Assembly (NCBI GenBank): GCA_950106755.1
Contig: OX467087.1
Span: 22,076,047-22,140,046 of the forward strand
Direction: 5' to 3'
Source of the DNA: Climacium dendroides
Taxonomy: Eukaryota > Streptophyta > Bryopsida > Hypnales > Climaciaceae
Length of the DNA stretch: 64,000 nt
Part shown: positions 43,201-55,149 of the stretch, piece after piece
Numbering within the stretch: position 1 is the first letter of the stretch
Layout: each line of letters begins with the position of its first letter
Program-made: the position numbers and the translations under genes
Notes under the pieces: model-generated
Database searches by the model: none
What the model saw: only the letters and a program-made list of their open reading frames with translations
What the model was told of the DNA's origin: nothing

Positions 43201-45217
43201 CCACAATACACTTAGGTGGTCACCCCAGTGACCGAAGGCTCTGACAGTTTTCTCACCCACTTCAAAAGAAGCAACCATTAGGGAATCTGAGTTGCTGGAA
43301 TGGAGAAGTCTGTAGTACTCAGACCTTAGCATTGCAGAACCACCACATACTACATTTCCGAATGGCCTCATCCAACTGTCCAATGCTCCATGCCTCTGAA
43401 AATCTGGCGTTGAACTCCTTTCCTGACAGCCCCTCCCATGACCAACTGAGTAATTGGGGCCAAATACAGAGGAGGTGGTACACATCTGGTGCTTCACAAG
43501 TAATTGGTGGAGACACTTTTGGCTGCGACACTGCAAGAGCAGCTGCCTCCACCAGCGCTGCCTTTCTCACTTCTTCTTCATTTTCTAGTAGTCTAGCCGG
43601 TTGCCTGTGCATGACGGAAGCCAACTGCGGAACATATGAGATCAGGTTAGGACTTCCTACACCACACATCCAGTAATGGTACAAGGCATGATTTCCTTCG
43701 TAGTTTCCTGTCCAAGGGACTGTTTGCAATCCATCCTTTAGTAATCGATGCTCCATGGAGGCGCTATCCACGGCTACCTGCCTATCATCTATGGAATCAT
43801 GATAACTTTGCGATCCGGATTCTGTGACCGCTGATGTTCCACCTTCTAGCAAAACAGTATTTGCGGCTCCGTCCACCAGGACCATGTCAAGATTGATGTC
43901 GAAGCAATGTTCCTCCGAAATACGTTTCGCCTCAATGTCCACCTCTGCTTCCACCGTTAATGTATGCAAGGCGTCCTTGCTTTTTCCCTCTGATAGTCTA
44001 CCTTCCAAAGGTTCTTCGCCAAAGACTTCGAGGGGGAGAGTAGTGTCCAGGGTTGGGGCGGTGTGGGCAGGCAGTTTAGGATCAGGATGAATCGGTACTG
44101 GCAAAATAGGAACCTTCCCTTTCTTCGCCAACTGTGAGTGTGGCATTGCCTCTGCCTCTGGTCGTATGGCTTGCCCTGCATTCGCACTCCCTGCTTGGCC
44201 ATCGCTGTTGGATCGCAGCTTGCATTTGCTCCCTCGGAATCAACGAATTTCTTCAGAAGCTACTATGGTGCGTGCGGTGACAGGGTCACCGGGGGCAGAT
44301 TCCATTACAGATGCAACCTTTGTAACTGGTACCACCTTCGGCATTAAAGCAGAACTATCAACCCCAGTTGTAAATTGTCTTCTAGGGTGTGCTGGACGCG
44401 ACTTGCCATATTCTCTGCAATGTGACGGACGTGGGGAAGACCGAATTGCCTTGCTCTTCTTTATGTGTCTGGAAATGATCATGAAATCATCAAACGTAGA
44501 GTCACTATCATGGTTTTGTGACTGTCCTTTATGTCGCGGCGCTGGTGGAGTCACCTCCTTGAAACGCACTACCTTTGGCTTCTTCTGGGTCACTTTCCTG
44601 AGAGCGTCCTCCTGTGTGTCATGCGCTGCTATCACGTGGGATTGGGATAGCAAGTCCACGCTCTTCGCGATGATTTCACTGCTTGTGGGAGCGGTAGGGA
44701 CGTGGTCCATGATGGCAGGTTGTTTCAGGCCCCTCACTGCCCCTCTACTTCCCTTTGTGTCTTGCTTTCGAATGACCTTGACCTTGAAATCTACAGCCTT
44801 TCCCTTTCGTATGGCCTCGGACACCTTCCCAGTACCCAAACCTTGATCTGGATAAGGTAGCAGCTGCTTAGGAGTTCCATCTGCATCCCAGACGCCGGCA
44901 CATTGGGAGTTGAATCTATGGCAGTTCAGGCGCATCTTGTTGGTGAATGTCGCCAAACCGTAGTGAATGCACTGGAAGAACCGCCTGGAAGGTGCTCTTG
45001 GCCGACGCATGTTCGTTGCTGCTTCGGAGGCGCATTCCTCCAAAAATCTTGTGAACTCCTCCTCACTACCGTAGTTTACATTTATGACCTGTTTGTCAAT
45101 TCTCACCAACTGCCAGAAGCCCCCCCCTGCAACTAAGGTGGTACAATCTCTAATGTAGGCCCCGTGGACACCTACAAAACGAGGCACACAAGCAACGACG
45201 TGGTGTTCAATTGACAT
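40285..45217 (-). pseudogene. MULE-borne Ulp1/C48 protease-like gene A, catalytic Cys lost
   Basis: Four exons, 45217-43325, 43131-42792, 42439-41290 and 41179-40285, joined in matching phase, about 1,425 codons. The start ATG is tentative; an upstream exon is possible. The N-terminal part has a finger-like motif FFQCIHYGLATFTNKMRLN...H...C in which the second Cys is Tyr. The middle is basic and low-complexity, then WTGNYEGNHALYHYW and DWCPIW blocks. The last exon carries the Ulp1 domain: VPYISSSHWSLFIF (His), FHFDSASIH (Asp), FRQKGNYEFGLFVLRFME, where the catalytic Cys is Phe. Ulp1 proteases process SUMO; this copy should lack that activity. In-frame stops: TGA 44,240, TGA 42,910, TGA 42,889, TAG 41,934, TAG 40,540. 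The MITE at 42,510-42,726 lies wholly in intron 2. Gene B, 7.2 kb away, is a diverged tandem copy. Confidence 0.85.
42510..42726. mobile_element. CACTA-derived MITE, copy 3, nested in the MULE
   Basis: 217 bp from CACTATAAAAAAACC to GGTTTCTTATAGTG, flanked by the 3-bp direct repeat CCC. Internal palindrome as in the other copies (GGAACGGATTTTAGGTGACA and ATCACCTAAAATCCGTTCC). It inserted into intron 2 of ULP gene A after the element had formed, so it dates later than the gene structure. Confidence 0.9.
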
Positions 45218-47794
45218 AAAGCCAACTTCACCTCGGCTTAGAGGAATAGGACATGGTAGGTAGAAGGCTTATGCATCACCTGGGAATTCAATGATGGAAT
45301 TGCCACACTTGCGGTAACTACTTCTCCTTGCATGTTGTTCTTTCTAGCGCGGGTTGAATGAATTCTTGTTTCCATGACGTAGCGAAACGTATCTCCACCG
45401 CAGTAGCCAACATTCGCAAGATAGCAACAACTTTGACGTCTGTGACCCTGGACTCGAAACACTGTGCGACAGATAAAGTCGTGGCCTCCTACATGAAGGC
45501 AAACATGGAATGAGATAACCACTTGACGCTGGTGAAGGCAGGAAGGCTACATGTTACATTTGCCAAGCCCTGCAAATACAACCACGGACACAAGGCATAA
45601 TTCACAAGCACACCTTTAAAATCGGAGGTTCAGGGAAACTCTCGTACGAAGTGCATATTCAAATTCTAAATATTGGTGACACTGTTAGTCCGAAAACGGC
45701 TACCCAAATGAGTTGCTTCACTAGTGAAATTAGGATACTTGCAACCAGAGAATGTTAACAATGTAGTCGCCTTCAAGGTTGACCAGTCAAGTAGCAACGC
45801 CCGGTGCTCCCTTCAGTGCTGTCCGTGAAGAACCTACGTAAGTGCAGTTAAGAAGTTTAGGGTGCACATGACTTTATCCAGCTTCAACCACAAGCCTAAT
45901 CGAATTGGGTTGACATGCGCAACCAGGAAGCAATTGAGAACGCTAGCAAAGCTGGCAGCAATTCGGGGACCAAACATGAACCCTAAGCAGCGCCTGTCCC
46001 TGTAGTGGACGAGGAGGCCAAAACGAACCTGGGGTTTTGAGGTCTTTGGACGCGCCATTGCTACTCCGCCGAACCAGCAGTCCAGTTCATTGTAGGAGCC
46101 TCATTCTAGTCTTCTCATTACGTACACCATATCCACTTCAAGGAAGTTACTTTGACTGCAAATTCTCAAAACGTCCTGGAAATCGTAACACTTAAGCTCA
46201 CTTCGCCACAAAACCACTAACTCCGATCCCACACATCGCACTTTGTCTTCTCTAAGGAAGGACGGAAGAATGCGCCCTCGACAATGACAAACAAGGACAG
46301 CGGACACACAAGCGGGTGGTCTAGGGCATTGCCCGCCAGCGAAACACTAAGTACGTCGTGAAGGCCGCCCTACTCCGGCACGACTGAAATACCACACTAC
46401 GGCCAGACGGTAGTGTAACGCCTCTGAAAGAGTGAACGAAAGTGTGAACCTCTCCATGCGGCAGAATTTTCTCTCCTAGGGACGAGCGGACATTGAAGAA
46501 GAAGGCTTTCGGTGGGTTGTTCTGTAGCAACGAAACACAAAAAAAATATGTTGTGAACCTCTTAAGCCAATGTAGTTGTCAAGGATTAGGGTTTCTTACA
46601 CGTCATACGCAGGGACGGGCTGTTTAACTTCATAAACTGCCACCTTTGCCAATCTCTGGAATTGGGTGATCTTCCTAATGAATTCTAACGACAATTAACA
46701 TTAACATCGATCTCCTACTGCGGTATGCCCAGCAGGTTTTAATTGCAGGGGGGGCGGGCCAAGGAGGAGGAGGTGGCGTAGATAATCCACTATTAGGTAG
46801 AACCTTGGGAAAGGTGTTTTGCAACTCCATCAATTTCAATCCTAGAGCGCATCTGGCGTTGGATGTTGTGCATTTCCGGGCCACTTGCTGTCAACGGGAT
46901 GGCTTCCATACTAGGTTTTTTGGGGAACTTACGAATACCTGTAAGAACGCACGGCTTAGCAGAATGCCTTTCGACTTCCACTGGAATTTCTTAACTTCCC
47001 TATGTCTAGTCTAGATCCTACAACACTATTCAGTGTTACTGCTCCGCCTTGTTCATTTCATTCATAAATTCTATTGCACGTTCATTGCAGGTCTTCCTAA
47101 GACACTGAATATGACCACTGTTCAGAAATAGAAAACACTGTCAGGATTTATTTTTGTGCCAAAGTCCACTACTTTCAATAATGTTCATCCTTTTTTGTTT
47201 CATGTTAAGGTCACTTGAAGAAGCCTCCAGTATATTAGTTCACAGACTGTTGAGGAGGTCCACATGTTTAATGTACTGAATGATTTCCACACTCACATAT
47301 AATGAATTATTGATTAACACATTTGAACATGCCAACCCGAGGGTGTTGCACACATCGTCTTCTATTTGTACAAGTATGAATGCAAGCAACTCCTACCATA
47401 CTAGTCATAGCAATTCTGTCTTGCATTCACGGGCGAATTTCCAAAGGAACTCTCCCCATTTAGTTTTCATGACTAAACCATAGATGACAAAACCCTAAAC
47501 GTGCCATGCCTCCATACCATAAACATTATTGCGACAAACCAGGAACATTTCAGAAAAGTTTATTACACATCAACAATTACAGAGCCGGACATACCCTAAC
47601 ATATAGGTTCCGCTACAAAAAAAGGTGGTGGATTCATCCTGTACAAGGTGTCCACTTGACGCTAAGACGTTGGTGTCCTCCTAACTTCCCCCCCCCTCCT
47701 AAACCTGCCAAGATAGTCGTAGTGGTTTCACACAACATTGCTCATGCAGCACACACACCCCTAGCACCTAAGCATGTACTGAAAGGTTGCTATC
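45218..47794. other. Spacer between the two ULP genes
   Basis: Should hold the 5' end and promoter of gene A and the 3' end of gene B. Minus-strand ORFs (45,238-45,522; 45,834-46,058; 46,101-46,530) are short and unrecognised. A segment near 45,985 (GCAGCGCCTGTCCC) is echoed at 53,508, so parts of the two upstream regions are probably paralogous. Confidence 0.4.
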
Positions 47795-50700
47795 CTAAGG
47801 GATACTATTTGCATCATCAATGCATGGTTGCGTGAGAGTAACTGTCCCAGATGAGTGACTGCCTTTCGTGTCATACATGACACGGAAGGGGGGCTCGTAA
47901 GGGCCACTCACCGAAACCTCTGTTAGCTCATCTGCAATGGCTGCAATGACGTTCTTCTACATGTTTGGGCCTTGTACCTCCATGCACACTTGGGCCTCGA
48001 ATATGTCCCTTGCCCTTGATATCTCCACAATTGGCTCAGCAACATGAAAGGCGCGAATATAACACTCAATAAACCGTAGCATACAGAATCCACACTCATA
48101 GTTTTCCCTCTGAGGAAATGTAGGTACCTTCTCAATGGTAGACGGCAAGTTCAGCTCCTTGTCGTGCAAGAGCTGCCATGCCCTCCGAAGGTGACTACTG
48201 TACTCCCTGTCGGGGGCGAAATCGTGAATGCCTGCACTGTCAAGGTGAAGTATTCGAGTCTCTGTCAAGATGAAAACTGACCAATGCAAGGCACCAACAT
48301 AAGGAACTATGACCTCCATTTGGGGTGGGCAGGTACTATACAGTCGGTATGGAACAAGGTATTGCCGCCACCACTTGAGTAGCACCTTGTCGCTTGGATC
48401 TGGCCCTCCAACCATAAGAGTGCCATGCATAAAGGACGACGCTATGTACACCCTCCCCTAAGCCTCGGCTAAGAGACTCCACCACAACCGTCGACAAAGT
48501 ACCTCAACGATATTTTGCCCGAGAAATTTCCTACTCTGTCTCAGGGCTTGGAGTTGAGACAATGGCACTGGTACTGAGTCCCACTGTCGTCCGTAGAAGT
48601 AAACTTGACCACTGTCACACCCCCCTTTGCCCTTCCTACAAAACAACAACATGTCAGTGTCTTTGAGACAGTATTACAGTACTACAAAGAAAGTACAGAG
48701 CTCAAGTAAAACACTGATGAACTCTGGTACCTTGGCAAGGCTTCCATGAGTTCTTCTACGTTGAAGAAATCATAAGTCTTGTGAATAGAAAGCGTACACA
48801 AAGACTTCGTGTCCCCATCCATGGGTGATTTCTGGGCAAAAGTGACAGCCTTCGGATGTGTCACATTCTGTACAATGTCGGGATGAATGTCGGGATGATT
48901 GTTGGGGTGGCGCTCAACGTCGGAGTCGTTAGGAATGTAGGTGGACTTAGCTTCTGGTAACGTACTGAGAGTGGCGAAACACTGAGAAAGAATTTGTGAT
49001 GTGTCAACCTCAACATGCCTGACATCGCACAATCCATGGGGCATAGTGCGTGGATGTTGTGCAAGGTCAGCATAGTACTGGGTCCAGACGACCTCCTCGT
49101 CTTCATTGAGCGCAGCATCTATGTTTTCGATGAGGTCCCTTATCTTTCGGCGTGCTTCCTTCACTTTGGCAGCCCACTTAGGTACACCGTTGTCTACAAT
49201 TGAGCCTATGTCAAGCTCCTCTCGCATTCTAAGACACTTAGACTAGAACTTGCCTTGTTCCCCCCACTGTGCAGGTAGTGTTCTCGTCCAGCAACGATGG
49301 AATACACTTGGGAAGTCACGCACCAAGTCTTGCAGAGCTCGCAGTTGCACTCTTTTCACCCACTGCATGATGCTATCCATTACTCTCTCGTCCTTGCCGT
49401 CGCACACCAATTGCGCGTCCTTCATGACACTAGCTTGTACAACATCTGGCTAAAATCCTACCATTCCTGAAAAACGAAACGTCGCTTCGGTGGTGAACAT
49501 GGATACAACAAGCATGAGGTCTCGTGTCCTCCGGCATAGGCTCCAAATCACAGAGTGACTGACGCCAAAGATGGGACATGTGAATTGCCGCCAACATCCA
49601 AACATGTAGTGAAGTGCAATGCGGAGTACTTGCACAAAAGGTGGAGGCCAGAGCCTAGGAATTCTCTCAGTAAGGAGCATGCATCGAGCTAACGTACTCT
49701 CCTCCTCTGCATTTTCCACATGGCTATAAATTGGCAACAGTTTTCAACAAAGACTAAAGCAGGGCAATAAATATAAGGGACGAACTCCCAACCGGGAACC
49801 CTATATAAGCTGAACATCCTACAAACACGACAGAAACGAAGACAGAGAATGTCATTCACAACGTGCAAGGAAGGTTTAATGTTTCACGCATCATCATGAC
49901 GCCAAGGCAGTGGTGGTAACCTTTGAAGGACTTCAAGGTTGTCTACAAGGACAAGCCAAATTGGGCACCAGTCCCATATGTAGGCCTCACGTCTAAAACG
50001 CGTTTCATGCTTGAAGTTTGCAACAGCTTCATGGATGATGTGGTCTTGCTCTATGCTTAGTTCAACTGCCGCGATGCGACATTTCTCTTTGTAGGCTGCA
50101 AGGTCTTGTAAAAACTGCAGGTACTTCGCCATGAGTTCAATATCCGTGGGTGCCTTGCCATACTTCACAGATTGGCACAAAGAACTGATAGCGCGTCCAA
50201 GCGCCTCCCAGGTGTCTTGGTAGTCCTCCTCCTGCCAGAAAGCCAATCCCACACTACTTCTGAGCACTAAGCATAAGATATAGAGACATCACCACAATAC
50301 TGAAACAGAACACTATATTGAAGCTGCATAGTCGTAAACACGAGGCAGGACTAGTACATGATGAAAACTGAAGGATGCATCATAACTATTCCAATTCAGT
50401 ATTGAATCACCTTAGCGTCACATAACCACCACATGCTGACTTCTCGAGTGGCTGCTTGGAATTTCTGAGAGTCCCAAGACTCCTTGAATCTTTCTACAAA
50501 CTCTGCCCCGGACTGCCCCTCCCACGACCAATCCAACAAGTTTGGCCTTGCTCGGACGAGGTGATACATATCCGGTGCCTCAACTATATGCGGTGTATGT
50601 AAGACAGGCTTACAAGAAGCCAAGGCATCAACCTTGACACGAGCTGCCACTCTAACCTCCTCCTCATCTCCACGCAAACGCTCCAGTCGAACTGCCTTAG

Positions 50701-52890
50701 CAGATTCCAGATGTGGGTGGAACGCATGGACTTCCGGTGAGCCTAACCCGGACAACCAGTAATGATGCAGTGCACCATTCCCTTCATAGTTTCCTGTCCA
50801 CAAGACTATCTGCAATGTCTGAGCCCTAGAAGTGTCATTCACTGTTTGAACCCCAGTCCTGAACCCTTCGTGTGAGCCTCCATGAACCACCGTTGCAGGG
50901 GCAGAGGGAATCACATAGTCCGGCAGCGTCACGTGGTCAATGGACGTGACATTGTCGAAGGACAAGACATGGTCAGGGGTTCTTAGAAGTCCGATGTCAT
51001 GGTCCTCCCCTTCTGTAGCGCTCAGGAGGCGGTCAAATTCAGTGGTGTCATTGATGTTTGGAGAATTTGGCCTGCATCGGGTATCGACATCCGCTGCTCC
51101 TACTAGTGTTTTGAAACCGGGCAAGGCAGATTGTCTCCACTGTTTCCCTAGAGTCTCCCTAGCGATGTCTGCACCAGGAGAATCTGGAAGGTCTTCCACG
51201 ACATTGCACTGACAACTAAGTCCTATGGGGTCAGAAGTGAGACCTTCAATGCCATTGGATGTAAGGCGTGAGGCTTCCGTTCCCCCGTGTCCCTTACTTC
51301 TCTTGGGGGCACCCTCATTTGGCCTAGACACCCCTACGTCATCCTTGCTCCTGCCTTTCCGTTTCTTACTTGGCGCCTGAGTGGCCTGTGTAGATGGTCT
51401 ATGAACATTACCCCAGACAGGATCAGTAGGCGCTGAACCAAATCCCCTCGCAGCCCGCAGATCAGCAATTGTTTGAACGACAGACCCTTGCGCTGTCTAT
51501 ACCACTCCTACATCGTTGGCCATTTCTTCATGCAATATGTGATCTTGCCGCTGTGCTAACCTAGATTTTGAAAACTGCACGTGGGCTGCGTTTCTAGAGG
51601 TCCTCTACTTCACAATGAAATTCGGTGCCTCCTCGTCAGTGTCGCTCCAACCACCGACTTCATCGCTTCGCTGTGGTGGCGGTGTTTTAGGCTGCGTACG
51701 AACTGCCCTGCTTTTTGCACGACTATCACGCGGACTACTCCTCACTTGTGTGGCAAGCGCAATATCTTGGGTGACTCTCCTTTCCGCAGTCACACTGAGG
51801 TCGTGCTCTTGGTTCATTTGGGCACGCTCTTGGTTAATCTGATGCAGAATTGTTGTTTCTCGGGTATGCACTAAACCCCTTGATGTTTGCACCTGCATTG
51901 CTTGCCCACTAGAACCCTTTGAAGCCTCCACTACTAAGTTTACTCCTGCCTTCGGCGTATGCTTCATTCCCTTAGGACGATCCCCTATAGACTCCAGAGC
52001 CCTCACCTTCGTACCTACACACACCTCCTTAGTCTTTCTAGTTCGTGTGACTGTCGCTTGCACATCCACAGCCTTTCCCTTTCGAATCATCTTTGACATC
52101 TTGCCTTGACCAAGGCCTTGATCTGGGTATGGCAACAAGCACATGGGGTTGCCCATGTGGTCCTTCACAGCAGGACATTGTGAATTGAATCGGTGGGAGT
52201 TGAGCCGCATCTTGTTGCTAAATGTAGCCTTCCCACAATGAATGCACTTGAAATACTTTCTGGACCTATCACCTGCACGTTGGACTAGTGTTGCTGCTTG
52301 TCCCGAACATTCCTCCAGAAGTCGTTTAAACTCGTCTGTTGTACCGTAGTTGACATCGAAGGTGCGTTTATCAATAGTGACTTTTTGCCAAAAACCCTGC
52401 GCTGGAGATCCCTTGGCCGCTTGCCTCACCTTGTGACCCTTGTCCAATGGCCTCCCCCCCGACCCCTGCGTGGCTGCCTCACCCTCCGACCCTGGTTCGG
52501 TGGGCTCACCCTCCGATCCCTATTCGCCAGATGAAACTGCCTGAACCTTGGCATCAGGCAAGAGGTGAAAATGAGAAATGCGTAGCAACCACAAGCTTGC
52601 AAGAATGAAAAATCTTGGCGGGACATGTGAAGAAAATCCAAAAATAGTGCAGGCCAGTACATACCTCCGGAGGTGACGTAAACTCTACATCAATTGCGCC
52701 TCCCTATCGTCCTTCCCCCTCACCCTATGCGACTGCTGATGCTTTCTTCAACTTTGCCATCATCACACAACACTTCAGAGGCCTTGGCGACATGTCGACG
52801 TACCTAAACCAGTTTCGATACGCTATCGCCTCGCCAAATCGAAACATTGGTTCGTAGTAGAAGTACTTGTCCGGGTAATGGTAGCCGTCC
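47795..52890 (-). pseudogene. MULE-borne Ulp1/C48 protease-like gene B, triad retained, nine TAG stops
   Basis: Five exons seen: 52890-52665, 52540-50411, 50231 to about 49886, 49706-48731, 48635-47795; at least one upstream exon with the start is missing from my reading. The first exon (YHYPDKYFYYEPMFRFGEA) has no counterpart seen in gene A. The finger-like motif is complete here: YFKCIHCGKATFSNKMRLNS, then HRFNSQC. Next come WTGNYEGNGALHHYW, EAYIWDWCPIW, then the Ulp1 domain with His (VPYVGALHWSVFI), Asp (LHLDSAGIH), Gln (FPQRENYECG) and Cys (ECGFCML), the full C48 set. In-frame stops are all TAG: 52,725, 52,704, 52,520, 51,605, 51,497, 49,450, 49,243, 48,458, 47,957. There is no clear frameshift. 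The donor after WRHDD appears changed from GT to AT. It resembles gene A throughout, about half identical in the Ulp1 core (20 of 42 residues in one block). Confidence 0.85.
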
Positions 52891-55149
52891 CTGAAACAAA
52901 AATAAAAGAAAATAAACACTCAATGACGTTTCCGCCGTTCGTAGTCCATTTGAAAACTACCTAAACAATGCGAGGTAATAAACCCTCAGTCGAATTTACC
53001 ACAACATGTGGTCGGTTGACCTCACTTCGTGCTACAAGACAATAACAAAGCCGGTATTAATCGTGCCTCACCTAGGAGTGAACGGCATCTGCGGCATTTC
53101 GCCCATTGGCCATTTCTATTATCTAGAAGAAAGTGCGATTTTCAAAGTAGAACACTGAATATATTTAGGAAGTTAACACACGCAAAGCAGAAGTGTCTCT
53201 GCCGTATGCCTAAAGCTTGTGCAGCACAACGGGAAACACGACGGTGCCCCGTAAACACTCTTAAGACCTATGCGCCATTGGTGCAAACCTGACGTACCCT
53301 CCCTAAACCCCAATTTCTCTACAGCAGTATATTACGTACACAATCCTTTGAGCTCAACTTCCTTGACCGCCCGAAGCGGGCTGCTCGAAGCACATACCCT
53401 ACAGCGCAGCAAACTCCACTAACACAACAAGCGACAACGCAAAACAAGGGACAACGATGCGAGAACGAACCTCGGCGTTCTTCTTCTCAGATGAGCTTCA
53501 CTTCAGCAGCGCCTGTCCCGTCCACAGCACAGAGGAGACGTTGAAGCGAGAAGCTGCGCGAAGTTGTAGGCAGCCGTTGAACCCTCATCATAGCAACATC
53601 AAAGTTCCTCACCATAGTGGTGGGACTACTTGAGACATCTTCAAGTGCCTACGTCAACCCTACGCCCCACGCCAAATAGCCCATGTCTCCCGGCAGTCCC
53701 TGCAAATTTGTCACCCCGCTCCCAAACCCTAAAAACAACACGAGAAACGACTAGAACCGCAGGAAGCTTAACACTTGCAATGGACAACGTACTTCGACGA
53801 CGCTCCAGAGCAAAACACTGCGCAGAAAATAAGAACCACGCGCGCGCAGCCCAGGTGCACATGCGTACGCGTGACGCACTATCACCTGGCCAAAGAAGAT
53901 TCCAGACCCAGAGGAGGTTCGGGCAGCCGAGCCTGAACCGAAGCTGAAGCCAAACCAAGCGTCAGTGAAACACCGTACATGCATTTAAGACTTTAGGGTG
54001 CCTGTCCAAACAAATTTCAATTTGAATTATTTGTCAAGTTATTGGACTAGTGTGATTACTTTGGGGTTGAATACAAGTCTTTTTTGAAGAAATGTAATTA
54101 ATGTAAAAGTAGTCTTTAGTTTGATAGTTTAATTTGTTTTGGCTTCTTCGTTGAAATGAAAACGCTGCACCAATCCAGGGACATCTAACCCTTAGAAGGA
54201 GTTAATAATTCCGGAAAATTACTCCTGACCGAAAATGAGAACAAATAAAGCATTTCATGGAACTGCTGATTTTGTTTCATATTACCATTTTGCAATCCTA
54301 AGATAAAAATTAAAGTTGAAATGGTTACCTAATAAGCGCCATTAAGTGTTTTCTTTCCCTAGATTGTAATGAATGTCAATAAGTATGTAGACACTAATTT
54401 CATGTATAACCCGGTCAGAGACTTCAAGCCCTTAACAAAATTAGTGTACAATGATCATTCAAATGTGAACCCATCTCAACATTTCGATGGGGTCATTTTT
54501 GTTTTGATGTTGCTAACCCTTGAACAACAAGTAATCTACGGACAATGATGAATGAAATTGGAATGGTGCAGGTCAATAATGACCCCATGCCATTTACGAA
54601 CAAATCCCTCTGTATAGTGCATTCTCCGTAAGGCACTCCAGTTTGTCAATGAAAGCCCTTATTCAACAGAAAGCTTCCAAAAATTGTCCCACCAAAGGTT
54701 CAAAATATTTTCCTCCATGTCTGCATTTTCCCCCCTTTACCATTTATGCCCTCACAGTACTCCACTGAAGGCCCCCCCTCCAAGGTAAACAATATATAAC
54801 TACTTGAAACCCATGGTTCCACAACTTCTTTGAATGGAAATGTACTAACTTCCCAAACCCCAAAATTCTCTCATCTTCACGCTAAACCCTAAACCAAATT
54901 GCGAGGCTATAAAACATTCACTTCATAAAATTCACTGTCATGAAGACAAACTCGTCTTCTTAACCCTCTAAATATTTCTAGTAAAAAAATTTCCCTGAAT
55001 TACAATAAAATACTGTAGAGAACATCAATGTCCACGACATGTTCAAAGAACACATTGAATAGCTTATTCCATATTCCCATCGTGTATTGGCACAACCCTA
55101 TTAAATTCATACTACCTTCTGGCAGTTTAATTCCCCCCGTACTAGCCAT
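52891..55149. other. Upstream region of ULP gene B and spacer
   Basis: 53.0-53.95 kb is GC-richer, as expected for a promoter and first exons of gene B; overlapping ORFs at 53,630-53,984 on both strands are not recognisable. 54.0-55.1 kb is AT-rich with one CCCTAAACC motif (54,885) and nothing else identified. Confidence 0.4.

Noticed and set aside
44166..44846. 226-aa plus-strand ORF
   Set aside because: Opposite the long first exon of ULP gene A, whose frame is supported by similarity to gene B.
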